The notes under the pieces are model-generated. The model was given only the letters and a program-made list of their open reading frames with translations. It was not told the origin of the DNA and did no database searches. A stretch of 64,000 nucleotides of DNA, from the NCBI GenBank assembly GCA_949130495.1, contig OX422216.1:361050605-361114604 (forward strand). The letters run 5' to 3'. The DNA is from Sambucus nigra. Lineage: Eukaryota; Streptophyta; Magnoliopsida; Dipsacales; Adoxaceae. The stretch's first letter is position 1. Each line of letters starts with the position of its first letter. This document shows positions 9,159 to 20,766 of the stretch, piece by piece. A program made the position numbers and the translations under genes.

Positions 9159-12142
9159 TGTAATACCCCGTATTTTTATGCTATATTAATTTTGGGATTT
9201 ATACAATTTAATGTGAATTAATTATTTAATAAAAATCCAGAAATTAATTATTTTATAATTATTAACGTGACGAGAGTTAGTAATTATGGGAAATTTATTG
9301 AATATTACTAATGAGCAAAGTAATATATAATATTGGTTATATTGAATGTCACGAGTGAATAAAATGACAATTTTGGAAATTTGAATCGGGACGCGCCCGT
9401 GTCGCGTCGGGACTAATTATTGATAAATAAAAGTGAATATTTTATATGTTGTTCGTATAGTCGTTTTGAGTGCTCCACCGCGTTCGGAAGGATTGAGATA
9501 TTCAGAAAAGTGTACCCGGGGGTTTGATTTGGGTCTCGGGACATTTTTAGGCCTAATTAGTAACCCGGGAGGGCATTTTAGTCATTTTGCATTTTTGGGT
9601 AATTAAACCCACGAAAATTTGTAACCTATATCAGCCGTTTAGGTTTGTCACTTAGGATAAGAACACTCAAAACCCTAGAACGGCCATTGGAGAAGAGAGG
9701 AGAGAGCTCTCAAGGCATTCCAAGGCCCAAAACTCAACCGTTTGCACCGCCGCCACCACCAACGCGTAGATCGCGAGACAGGGAACGCAACCATACTGAA
9801 TTCGGCACCGAACCAGACTTCTGAAAATCCCAGGCAAGTTTTTATCTTGCTTATTTCGTTGATGCATCTTTCATATTAGTTTAGGAGTAATTAGAATGAG
9901 TTTTATGGAAGAAAATCAAAGATATGATATAGGAATCGCATGTAGTTATGGTTTAAATGATAAATTCTTGAAACCCTTGCCATGTAGAGGAATTACCCAC
10001 GAAATTATGATGTATATAGGAAGAAATTTCTGGAAATACTTATTAGAACCATGTTTAAGAGAATTTCTAGGGTTCTTGATAATTATAATAATCTTTGGGT
10101 TGTTAATCCATGTATAATGATAAAAATCCTCATGCTTCATGTTGGAAATACCTAATAGGATGTTATAATGTTAGTAGTACAATTTTTTAGACGTTTGGGA
10201 TTGGAAAATATGGATAAGGTGAAGGTTAGAAGATGAAACCCGTAACTGCAATTCTGCAGATTTTCGCAGACCTGCTTGATCGATCGATCGATCCCCAAAC
10301 CTCGATCGATCGACCCCTCCTGGCAGACTCTTATTTCCCCTTTTTAAATGAGTTAAATTCAATTTATCGTGAAATAATTCTTGGGCATCCTAAATAAAAT
10401 GTTTTGGGAGATATGGAAGACCAGTAGGACATATGAATAATTTTGGGGACTTTTAATATGTGACGAGAATCGTATTTTGGGAAAATTACATAAGGAACGG
10501 TGGAACTACGTATTTAAAGTGAGAGGTGACGTCAAGTAGTTACTATAGAGAATGGATTATTACATACTGAATTTTATACTTGGGAGGATAGAGTCCATGA
10601 GAGTTATGTAATAAGTTGGAAAGATCCTTCGAGTTAAGGTTAGAGACGAACCCTTATACGCGATACTAATAATGTGAAAATAAGGATAATGAAGTAACTA
10701 TGGGATTGAGTTATACCTAATATAGATATGGTAATATTGGTATAGTTATATGATTGTGTATGCATATACTATCCATGTGTGAAAATCATGCCCGCGCTAC
10801 TTGCTATCCTTGAGGTTACCGCGCTGGGACGATCTTATCCTGTGTTGACTTATGGGGGATATTGATTCGTACCCTAGGAGATAGATATCTTTGGTACAGG
10901 CTATCGAGTCGATAGTTCAGACGGTCCTAAGAGGCGTGGGGTATGTACTGACCTCTTAGAGACTTGGAATCTATGCTTCGCCTCAAAATCTTGTTTGTGT
11001 ATATGTTGATACAGTTCGAGAGTGCTTCCGAACCTGTATTTCTCTTAGTGTGAGCGATATGGGGATTGGATAGCAGAGTATGCCCGCACCATAGTGTTTA
11101 TTTGGGGTGACGTTATAATATATATATTATACGAGTAGTTAATATATATATGAAATTCTAAAATTTAGAACTACCTACTGTGATTTGATAAGTAGGACAT
11201 GGTTAATGACTCATATTATAAATACTTGTTTTGAGAAAGTATAATGTGGCACTGGGAAACTTTATTAATTAATGAAGTTAAAACGAGTGTTTTGATACTA
11301 AATGAATTCATCCTTTGAAACAATTATATTATTCGGTTTTAAAATCTTACGAGTAATCTAATATAAGTTAAATCATTGGGAAGATTAGTGCGATAAACAA
11401 TAAGATAAACCGTTGGGAAGGTTAGTGCGGTAGGTGTGCACATTAGAAGAGAGGTGAGAATTTCTCAAGAGAGTGTCGCACTAATATGTTGTTGCATTGG
11501 CATGTATCAATTTAAATATTTGCTAAACGAATTTTAAATCATACACACTATCGGGCTCTGACCCGTTTCTATTTCTCTTTCTCTCTTGTATATATATGTA
11601 TATATTACAGGTGCCCAGCCACAGGGGCGTCTTGCTTAGGATCCCTTGGAAGGAACGTGCTGCAGCTTAGGTGGGAGTTGCAGGCCTTTGATTAGACGAC
11701 TTCATTCTTTTAATCCACTTCTAGCACATCTATTTAGTTGGGCATGTGTATCCCTCTCCATTATTCATTTGTTATTTGGACATTTGTATTTCAGTTATTT
11801 CTAGTACTGCTACCGTGGGATTTATTCAGTGTGGATGTTTTACTTTATGTTTTAATTATTGGGATTCGATTGTTGAATGTTTTAATTAATTGGTTATGTT
11901 GCAGAATTATTGTGGTGTGATTCTTATTTATTGAATGTTGTTAATAAATAAATAATTTTCCTTTAAATAAAATTTGGAAAGTAATGTTTAAATATGGTTT
12001 TGACACTTAGCTTAATTAATTAGGATGTTAAATTGGAAAATTTATTTTTACGACAGTGATGCTAAGAATGAACCAACTGTTCACCTTGATTTAATTTAAT
12101 AAAGGAGTGATCGTCCGGTATTTAATTAGGCGGGGTGTCACA
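9159..12142 (+). repeat. 3' LTR of the chromovirus (2984 bp)
   Basis: It pairs with 1269-4292 over its whole length. Besides substitutions it is about 40 bases shorter, mainly because the CGATCGAT array at 10277-10313 has two units rather than four. It is followed by tactg, then after one base by the end of the minus-strand copia-type LTR at 12149, so the chromovirus landed within a few bases of that element's edge. Confidence 0.93.
10277..10313. repeat. CGATCGAT palindromic array, 2 units, in the 3' LTR
   Basis: Two cgatcgatcg blocks separated by ccccaaacct. This is the contracted counterpart of the four-unit array in the 5' LTR. Confidence 0.85.
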
Positions 12143-12148
12143 TACTGT

Positions 12149-13396
12149 TGAAAAGGGGTGGTCCTACTACGTGTGTTTCAAATCAAACCAATTTTCACCA
12201 AAAATTATCCAACTTTTTGTGTGCACCAAACCAAGTTGTGAGAAAACCAATTTTTAATTTAAACCAATTTTATCTTGATTAATCCTAAACATGTATCTAG
12301 TTATTAAAGCAAGTAAAGTAAAGTAAATAATACTCACAACGCCAGATGTACGAGTAAAAACCTAAGACGGAAAAATACCTCAGATGACCCAAGCCAAACA
12401 ATCACTATTAATGTGGAATGACAACGAACAGACAAAAGACTCACTCAACGACTCGATCCCCACGGGTCTTGACGCACTTCTGATATTAAACCACTCCTCT
12501 CACAGTGCCCATGCAGAAAGTTTTTCTTCCACGATACCTATCCACAACACACGCATCCATGTATGTCTCGGTGTCCTCCAAATGGATTTGATATGTCTAC
12601 AATGTCGAATAAGAAGTCCTTCTCTTTTTTCACCGCAAAACCTAGATGTTCAAGTATAGAACAAACCTTCTTGGTGCATCAAGATCACATAAACATATAG
12701 TAATGATAACTCAAATCCTTGCAAACTCTGAGGATGTGTTTAAGCTTTGGAACCATAGAAAAACAAGTGCAAAATTCGTACTGGATTGAAAACTGTTTTC
12801 CATATTGCACCTTATGTAAATTCTAATGAAACCACGCTTTAAATACGAAAACATCACCGCATCAAAAACAGTGTTGCTCGAATGAGATGGACCTCTCGTT
12901 CGGGCGACATGGCTATCTCGCTCGAACGATCCAGCTTTCGTTTGAATGACACACGTGTCAGTTTGACTTTTTCTTTAAAACGTTTGTTCAAAAGAGATCT
13001 AAATAAGTCAAACTCTTTTTCGAGCTTATCCGAATAAAACGTAGTCTAAAACATTTAAAAGACTTTTAAAACATTTTAAAATATTTTTTCTTACAAAACT
13101 ACATCCTTATCTTTTACAAAAATTATTCTGATCACCATTAATTATACGCATTCATACATGTGTGATCTCGGATTGCAATACTATTGAAGGCAAATAAACT
13201 TGCGCCTATTTAAACTTCATCATTATTAATTCTTTGAAGCTTTGCCGCAACATCTTCAATTTCTTTAATACGTCATAGACCAATTGGGATTGTGAAAAAA
13301 ATAAAATATGCCTATGACATATTACAAACACAGTTTTGTTCACGAAATTAAGTCAAAAAAAATACAGGCACTCAATTGGAAATTTATGTCCTTACA
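12149..13396 (-). repeat. 3' LTR of the minus-strand copia-type element
   Basis: On the minus strand it starts tgtaaggacataaatttcc next to the polypurine tract and ends cctttttca-like at 12149. It matches 18597-19842. It contains a short stretch of cgttcgaacg-like motifs (about 12889-12955) comparable with the denser array in the plus-strand relative. ORFs on the plus strand here (for example 12384-12659) recur in the partner LTR and are not genes. Confidence 0.85.
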
Positions 13397-13410
13397 AATC
13401 TCTCCCTTTG
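13397..13410 (-). promoter_or_regulatory. Polypurine tract, minus strand
   Basis: Read on the minus strand it is caaagggagagatt, adjoining the LTR start. The plus-strand relative has aaagggggagattt at the same place. Confidence 0.75.
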
Positions 13411-15426
13411 ACTATTCCGGGACAAAACTAAACGAATGAAACGCCTAAACCGGGCCGTCAAGCCATATGACGCCTAAGTCCCATCCCATAAACCCAAACT
13501 CAAAAATATAGGACACGAACTAGTATATGTAGCACCGGGAATCATGAACTATCTGAATGTGATTTAGACTCGAAATCTCGAATCTCTGAAGCATACCTAC
13601 ACACATGAAATAGAAAAACAAATACCCAGTGAAGTATAGAAGAACATATGAAACAAATATATATATCCAAATGATACAAATTTTATAATAAATACCAATA
13701 TGAATAAACTCTGAAAAATCATTTGTTAAACAATTGAGCAACAAAATGATACCAGTTTGTAAGCTATGTAATCAAAACCATGCTCAAATCAAATCTCCCC
13801 CTACATGACATACATCTCTCCCCCTTTTTGTATCGAATAAACATTCCGGTGAAAAGATAAAACGAATCAATCAAGTATCTTAGCATGAGAATATAACAAT
13901 TATAAATCGCTAGATAATCATGAAAAAACCAGCTAAATATGACAAATCAGTAGCGAGTAAATAATGAATCACACAAAGAATGTATCAAACTAATCAAGTG
14001 TAATAATCGGATCATATGAAAAATATTAATTTTGAAACAATATAACCTGCATATAAACCAGTTAGTCCAGAAAGATACTAGCAGTACTAAAAAATATACC
14101 ATAATAACCACGGTGTTGCAAACACAAAGAAGCACATAATGCCAGACTGTCGTTCGAACGAGCTAGGGACGTCGCTCAAACGAGATGAGGACGTCGCTCG
14201 AATGAATATTTTCACGACATGGAGATGCCGTTTGAACGACTTCTTACGACAGACAAAATTTTCCCAGATTCCCAGAACTATCACATATTTTTTCCCAGTG
14301 AAAAAATTTCCAGAAAAACACACTGGAAGGGCCTGACAGTAGCAAAACAGTAAGATTTTTACTCAAAACACAAAAACGCGTAAAAACTAACAATGCGAGT
14401 TACATGCAAACATAGTACCGATGTGCTCAAACAAGGACATGGAATGTATGTGCATGAAACTACAATAAATGACTCACAATTCAAATAAATTGAAAAGATC
14501 AAGAAGCTCTAATTGATAGCAATAAATCATCAAACTTTATCATAGCCATATGACAATAAAAGTGTGAGCTTAATGAACTAAACACACTACATGAACACAA
14601 ATCTAGAATTTTGACAATTCTACAAACAATAGCATCAAATTGAAATAATTCAACATTAGGATTAGTTGTGCAACCTGGTTTAAATTTTCTCCATCTAAAC
14701 TCCCTCGTAAACATACTTTTTCAAGTTCTTTTGAGGTTTCTAGCATTCTCATCTTAGAGAAAATCATATTGGCCCTTTTTTTTGGCATATTGCCTTTTCT
14801 TTTGGGCTCTTTTAAATTTGGATATCACGATGAGTTGATTTTGAACTCTCGCAGCCCTTTTCAGTGAATCACTCATCATTTTTTCAATTAGATCAATTCA
14901 AATCCTCACGGTAAACGGATATTACATGAACACTTATCCTTAAGTTTACTGACGCATAGATGACAAGATTGAGATAAGAACGCCTCACCAAATTCAAATA
15001 TGCAAGAGAAGTCAAACTTCCATATAAACTTGTACATGTGTGCATTGTTGGCATATATACAAAGTCGAACTAAAATGCATATCAACTTTGAAACAACACT
15101 ATATAAACAATGGTTAAGATCATTCTAAGCATCGATAATAATGACCAAATGTCCTAGCCACATGGACATGAAACGATGGGGGTCCAAGCACACCAATATG
15201 CCACATCAAACATGTAAACTCAAAAACAAAAACAAAAAACAAAAATCTTTTTGGCTTTTCAAACATATTTTGACTCAAATAAAAGCAAAATCTTTTTGGT
15301 TTTTTCAAAAGATTTCTCAAAAACAAAATCTTTTTGAATTTTTTGTTAGGACTCAATCAAATAAAAATTATAATACAAAATAATACACAAGTCATTATAC
15401 TAGTAATGAATATATCATGAAGCAAA
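13411..15426 (-). other. Non-coding spacer between gag and 3' LTR of the minus-strand element
   Basis: About 2 kb of AT-rich DNA where an autonomous copia element would have protease, integrase, RT and RNase H. I see none of their motifs in any frame. It has repeated G-run motifs of polypurine-tract type on the minus strand (about 13792-13833) and a cluster of cgttcgaacgag-like motifs at 14146-14240, which resemble those in the LTRs. Confidence 0.7.
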
Positions 15427-16699
15427 CTAGCATATGAAAAACATGGCAACACTATCATCCTTTAGATTTAGCATGGGAGGAATCAAGTGCACCCAAACAA
15501 AAATCATGAAGTTTATTCCTAAAGCCGCTAAATCCGATTTCCTAACCCAAGTAGGTGTAAAATGACGGATGGGGGTTTGGGGAACCGGGGAAACTTGATT
15601 CCTAAACTTCCTAGGAGCTTGTCTAAGGTCGTAACAATAACGCCTAAGGTGACCTTTCCTTCCGCAAAACATCCAAGTGTAGCGACGGTGGGAATGATTA
15701 CCTAGATGTGGAGCTTTTCTAACCTTCTTAGTATTTCTCACGCATGCGGGGGGAATGGGAACGACTCTATCATCAAAAATAATACCTCCCCTATCTTCCT
15801 TAATTTCGACGGTGCCTAAGATCTTATCTAACTTCTCCGACCTAGCCTCCAATTCAAACTTAACTCTAGACAAGTCTCTCAATCTCTCTTCCAACTCATG
15901 AATCCTAGCCTCGAGAAAATTCCTAGACTCCTCAAACTCTAAAATCACCTTTTTCAAAGACTCCATCAAACCACGGATATTATCTCTCTAACCTTAGACA
16001 TACTCTAATTTCTCCCAAAGAGTCTTCTCTCGTGCCCTAAGATCCTCAATCAAACTATCATTATTTTCTATGGTACATTCCGTCAACTTAGCTTGCAATT
16101 TTGCATTTGCCTTTTTCACCTTAACCGTCTCGGCATATAACTAATTAAATGAAACTTGTAATTCTTTCACATCTACATCCTCTTCGTCACTTTCTTCTCC
16201 CTCACTAACTTCAGATTTACTCAAAACCTCCTCAGAAGTGTCATTCACATGAGAATCGTCGTTGCTCACATGACATGCCTTAAACGCAACAAAGTTACGC
16301 TCAATGGTGGAACTCTCTCCCTCTTCCGGATCACCATCACATAAGGTGGAAATATATACAATGGGTTGCTTTCCCTCTTTTTTAAGTCTAGTGGGATAGT
16401 CCTTAACTTTGTGACCGTACCCCTCACACCCAAAACACTTATCCGACTCATCTCTCTTAGGCTTCTCAAACTTATCCTTAGAAGTGGGATCAACTTTATT
16501 GCTCTTGAATTTTTCAAACTTCTTGGCATCTTTCGATTGCTTTTGAAACTTAATAAATTTTTTAAATTTCTTTGCCAACAATGTAACATCCTCAAAATTA
16601 GAATCGGAATCAGAATCCAAAACTTTAATTTCCTCCTTTTCAAAGCAATACCCTTTTCTTTCCTAGACATTTGCTTGGAGGTAATCAAGTAGATTTCAT
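15427..16699 (-). pseudogene. Copia-type gag, C-terminal part, minus strand
   Basis: Read right to left. It includes the acidic DSDSDSNFEDV segment, then the first zinc knuckle CFGCEGYGHKVKDY, in which the last Cys is Tyr. An acidic stretch and a coiled-coil segment follow, then the second knuckle region WMFCGRKGHLRRYC, in which the first Cys is Trp. Both knuckles therefore lack one metal ligand. There is a frameshift near 16620-16640 and stops around 15970-16141. The intact relative at 22446 shows the same order of parts. The damage is expected of a non-functional copy. Confidence 0.82.
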
Positions 16700-17911
16700 T
16701 AGGGGTGTTCGCGGTCCGGTTCGATCTGGTTTTTAATGAATTTAAGGACCAGACCAATTATACCGGTCCTAAAAATAAAAGGACCAAGACCGGACCAATT
16801 AAACTGGTTTTCCGGGCTTAGTCGGTTAGGTTTTTTATATGGTCGGTCTGATCAAACTTGTCGGTCCAAATCTTATTGAAATAATCTTTTTAAAAATAAA
16901 AACTGCCCAAATTTTATCATAAAAAACTGCTCAAATGTCATAAAAAATAATGGGAATGATGAATGAGAATATATACAGTTTCATCCATTTATATTAATTA
17001 TTAAAAAAAACTAAAAACAAGTTTCCACGCACACTGATTGAGCAGCGGAGTTCATTTTCTATTTATTTACATTAATTTCTTTTTTGCAAAAAATAATGAA
17101 CAAAAGCAAATCCTTGTTTATTCTTAGAACTTAGTTGTCTATTAGAAGTTCGATTTTTGAAAGATTTGAAATAAATAATGAACAAAAGTAAAAGATTTTG
17201 AAATAAGATTTTGAAAATAAAAAATAACTGATGTGATTTTAAGCATCAAATGTTTTTTAGCTAAAAAAAATGGATGTTTTTAAGCTATAAAAAATAATTG
17301 ATTTGATCTTACCATCAATAGCGACGCAGATCAAACGAGAGAAGAGAACCGACGACGCGACGGGGTAAGAGAAGCGACGCGGGGCTGAAGAATCTATGGC
17401 ACAGCACGACGCGGCACTACGTAGCGCAGAGGAGAGGTGAGGAGAAGCGGCGGTCCTGTGTGTGCTGCTGTGCGGTGGTCCGGTGTGCTGCTTTGCTATG
17501 CGGCGGAGGTGTGTCTTTCCTTTCTAATGTGTTGCTTTACAGATCCCACATGGAGAGTAAAGCAAAAAGAGTCCTTTCCTTTTTATCTAGTGTATTTCTT
17601 TGTTGTACGGCGGTGTGTCTTTGTTGTTTAGATTTAATTAGGGTTTTTGTTTCCTTCCTTTCTTATTTTTGGACCAGCGTACCCTTTCTACTAAATGCAT
17701 ATATTATATACGTATAAATATAATTAAATGCATATATATTATAGTAACCGGTCCGGGTCAATCCAGACTGAATATTTATTAAGGGAGACTGAGGACCAGA
17801 TCGATTAGACCGGTCTGTAAAAAAAACCTGGACTGAACCAATTAAAAAAATGGAAAAATTATGCCGATTCGGTTCGGTCCGCCGGTCCATTCGGTTTTCT
17901 GAACACCCCTA
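16700..17911. mobile_element. hAT-like non-autonomous DNA element inside gag
   Basis: Perfect 11-bp terminal inverted repeats taggggtgttc / gaacaccccta. The 8-bp flanks gatttcat (16692-16699) and gatttcgt (17912-17919) match at seven positions, as expected for a hAT target duplication. Subterminal regions are rich in ggtccggttcg- and gaccgg-type repeats in both directions, typical of hAT ends. The 1.2-kb interior has AT-rich and one GC-rich block (17320-17520) but no transposase motifs, so it depends on another element. The GC-rich block has an ORF (17437-17631) of low-complexity look that I do not accept as a gene. Confidence 0.82.
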
Positions 17912-17917
17912 GATTTC

Positions 17918-18547
17918 GTAGGTTTGTAAGTCACCTACAATCTCTTCTAGTTTCGTTGACACTAACTTACCCAAGGAGTTTAAAATAGTCACTTTCGCAT
18001 CAAACCTACTAGGCAATGACCTAAGGATTTTCTTAATGACATGGTTGACAGGAATTTTCTCACCTAGGTTAAACGACGAGTTGACAATATTGGACAACCT
18101 AGCATAAAACTCGACAAAAGTCTCACTCTCTAACATCCTAATGGTCTCAAACTCTGTAGTAAGATTTTGAAGTTTCGATGCCCTAACCGTGCTAGTGCCC
18201 TCGTGAGTGAGTGACAAAATATCCCAAGCCTATTTTGATGTTTCACAAGTCATAATTCTATTATATTCTTTCGGTGTGACATGTGAAGAAATAACGTGCA
18301 AACCCTTATAATTATATTGTGAAAGTCTATGTCCAGTTTCGATCCATGACTCGACAGGCTTTAAGTTAATGACCTCACCTAAAATAGTGACAGAGGGCGT
18401 CCAACCTTTCTCAAATTCTAGCCACACACGCTCATTAATAGATTTTAATTCACTTTTCATTCTCATCTTCCAATAGGTGTAATTAGTGCCATCAAAAATA
18501 GGAGTTCGAAAAAGTTCATTATTTCCTAAATTCATCTTTGAAAACAC
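17918..18547 (-). pseudogene. Copia-type gag, N-terminal part, minus strand
   Basis: The product starts MFSKMNLGNNELFR and has the UBN2-type gag core: FDGTNYTYWKMRMKSELKSI, then (after an in-frame TAG at 18230) LTHEGTSTVRASKLQNLT, FNLGEKIP and KKILRSLPSRF. This domain forms the copia capsid-like particle. The hAT-like insertion at 16700-17911 cuts the gene just after LQTYE; removing it together with one copy of the 8-bp target duplication would bring the two sides into the same frame, which supports the insertion boundaries. Confidence 0.85.
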
Positions 18548-18580
18548 ATGGGATCACAAAACAAATAAATTAAGTTTTCT

Positions 18581-18593
18581 AGCTTTGATACCA
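18581..18593 (-). promoter_or_regulatory. Primer binding site, minus strand
   Basis: On the minus strand it reads tggtatcaaagct, three bases from the LTR edge. It is an initiator-tRNA-Met primer site with one change (aaag for agag) relative to the plus-strand copies. Confidence 0.8.
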
Positions 18594-18596
18594 ATT

Positions 18597-19842
18597 TGAA
18601 AAGGGGGTGGTCCTACTACATGTGTTTCAAATCAAACAAATTTTCACCCAAAACTATCCAACTTTTTATGTTCACCAAACCAAGTTGTGAAAAACCCAAT
18701 TTTTCCTTTAAACCAATTTTATCTTGATTTATCCTAAACATGCATCTAGTGATTAAAGCAAGTAAAATAAAGTAAATAATACTCGCAACACCGGATGTAC
18801 GAGAAAAAACCCAAGACGGGAAAAAACTCGGATGGCCCAAGCCAGACAATCAGTATGAATATGGAATCACAACGAACAGACAAAAGAATCACTCAACGAC
18901 TTGATCCCAACGGGTTTTCATGCTCTTCTAATCTTCAACCACTCCTCTCACAGTGCCCACGCAGAAAGTCCTTCTTCCACAATACATGTCCACAACACAC
19001 GCGTCCACGTATGTCTCGGTGTCCACCGAATAGCTTTGATACGTCTACGATGTCGAACAAGAAGTCCTTTTCTTTTTTTCACCATAAAACCTAGATGTTC
19101 AAGTATAGAACAAACCTTCTTGGTGCAGAAATATCACAAAAATATATAGTAATGATTACTCCGATCTGTGCAAACTCTAAGGATGTGTTTAATCTTTGAA
19201 ACCTTAGAAAAACATGGGCAAAACTCGTACTTGATTGAAAACTATTTTCGAGATTGCACCTTACGTAAATTCTGACAAAACCATGCTTTAAATAAGAAAA
19301 CATCGCCGCCTCGAAAATAGTGTTGCTCGAACGAGATCGACCTATCGTTCGCGCGACATGGCTATCTCGCTCGAACGATTTAGCTTCTCGATTGAACAAC
19401 GCACGTGTCAGTTTGACTTTTTCTTTAAAATATTTCTTCAAAAGAGATCCAAATAAGTCAAACTCTTTTTCGAGCTTATCAGAATAAAACGTAGTTCAAA
19501 ATATTTAAAACACTTTTAAAACATTTTAAAATATTATTTCTTATAAAATTACATCCTTATCTTTTATAAAAATTATTTTGAGCACCATTAATTATACGCA
19601 TTCATACCTGTGTCATCTCAGAATGAAATAAACTTGAAGACGAATAAACTTAAACCAATTTAAACTTAGGCATGATTAATTCTTTGAAGCTTTGCCGCAA
19701 CGTCTTCAATTTCTTCAATACGTCATAGACCAAGTGGGATCGTATCAAAAATAAAATCTCCCTATGACATTTTACAAACACAGTTTGTTCACAGAATTAA
19801 GTTAAAACAATACAGTGACTCAATTGGAAATTTATGTCCTTA
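18597..19842 (-). repeat. 5' LTR of the minus-strand copia-type element
   Basis: It pairs with 12149-13396. At the right edge the expected terminal ...cttaca stops at ...ctta before unrelated sequence, so the outermost bases have been lost or changed. The palindromic cgttcgaacg-like motifs at about 19326-19400 match those of the partner LTR. Confidence 0.85.
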
Positions 19843-20033
19843 TTGTCGTCCTTCGGGATGGCTCCCTTTTCTTTTGTCTTTTTTGAGTAAAATAGACTGG
19901 CGACTTAATCTCTCTACATTTTTCACATCATCACCGATGCCGGCCAAAGCACTCCCAAGAGGGATGCGCGGGACCAAGATCCGCTCGACATGAATACACC
20001 CTCTTCTTCATCCCTCCCGTCACGAGGATCGGG
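19843..20033. other. Unassigned 190-bp junction segment
   Basis: Between the LTR edge and the old copia RT end. It contains a T-rich run and a GC-richer part (19930-20030), but I recognise no domain or repeat family. Its sharp change in composition at both sides suggests a rearrangement or inserted fragment. Confidence 0.4.
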
Positions 20034-20745
20034 GATGGACACACTATCTAAGGATGATAAAGGGAAAAATGTTGATCCTACTCTATATCGAAGTATGATA
20101 GGGAGTCTCTTATATCTTACTACTTCTAGACCTGACATTTCCTTTGTAGCTTGTGTAAGTGCTTGATATCAAAGTAGACCTAAGGAAACCCACTTATTGA
20201 GTGTGAAGATAATTATTAATATGTGAAGGGCCCTTTAAAATTTGGTATTTGGTACACAAAGGACACAACTAGTTCTATTGTTGGGTACACTGATGCCAAT
20301 TGGGCAGGTTGTTCTGACGATAACAAAAGCACGTCTGGTTCTTGTTACTACGTAGGAAATAACCTAGTAGGTTGGTCGTGTAAGAAATAAAATTGTATTT
20401 CCTTATCTAGTGCAAAATCAGAATACATAGCAGTAGGTAGTTGTTGCTCACAACTATTACGAATTAGACAGATGCATAGAGATTATGGTATCATGGAAAA
20501 TCAATTAACCCCGTATTGTGATGACCAGAGTGCCATATATATTTTAAAAAATCCAATACAGCACTCCCGACCTAAGCACATTAAAATTAGACATCACTTC
20601 ATTTGTGATCTTGTAGAATCTAAAGAACCCAATATTGAATATTTGAACACTCAAAAACAGCTCGTGGATATTTTTACCAAACTATTGGATAACATACGAT
20701 TTGAGTATCTGCGAACAACTATAGGTATGATAGTTCTCACATAAT
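20034..20745 (+). pseudogene. Old copia pol: end of RT and RNase H
   Basis: The plus strand encodes LSKDDKGKNVDPTLYRSMIGSL-type sequence followed by YLTTSRPDISF, the conserved end of copia RT. RNase H follows with YTDANWAGCSDDNKSTSG (first Asp), SAKSEYIAVGSCCSQL (Glu) and YCDDQSAIYILKNP (Asp). The final block runs KHIKIRHHFICDLVE to QLVDIFTKLL and ends at 20745. Stops occur near 20166 and 20386 (the second is CAA to TAA), and the part between about 20200 and 20230 is rearranged. gag, protease, integrase and most of RT are missing. Its 3' continuation lies beyond the TR-GAG insertion, from 27775. Confidence 0.85.
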
Positions 20746-20766
20746 CTCTGTCACATTTATCATAAC

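Larger units (their letters stand above)
1269..12142 (+). mobile_element. Ty3/gypsy chromovirus, Tekay/Del type, complete but inactivated
   Basis: Order on the plus strand: 5' LTR, tRNA-iMet-type primer site, gag with CCHC knuckle, protease, reverse transcriptase, RNase H, integrase, chromodomain, polypurine tract, 3' LTR. Total about 10.9 kb. LTRs begin tgtaatacc and end gtgtcaca. The flanking 5-mers are tagtg (1264-1268) and tactg (12143-12147), four of five identical, consistent with an aged target-site duplication. gag and pol lie in one frame apart from one shift near 7300, as in this lineage where gag-pol is a single ORF. Eight in-frame stops make it non-autonomous. Tekay placement rests on the C-terminal chromodomain, the order of domains and the long LTRs; no tree was computed. 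Confidence 0.9.
12149..19842 (-). mobile_element. Gag-only copia-type (TR-GAG-like) element, minus strand, decayed
   Basis: Two similar direct copies (12149-13396 and 18597-19842) frame an interior that, read on the minus strand, holds a primer site, a copia-type gag and about 2 kb of non-coding DNA ending in a polypurine tract. No RT, RNase H or integrase is visible anywhere in the interior. It is clearly related to the plus-strand element at 20767-27769 (similar gag, LTR edge, primer site and 3' tail). The right edge lacks the last two bases of the expected terminal CA and no clear 5-bp target duplication remains. A hAT-like element sits inside gag. Confidence 0.82.

Noticed and set aside
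12384..12659. 91-aa plus-strand ORF, similar to 18901-19149
   Set aside because: Both lie in the LTRs of the minus-strand element, opposite to its transcription; explained by LTR homology.
17437..17717. Gene in the GC-rich part of the hAT-like element
   Set aside because: Overlapping ORFs of low complexity with Cys/Val-rich composition and no domain.
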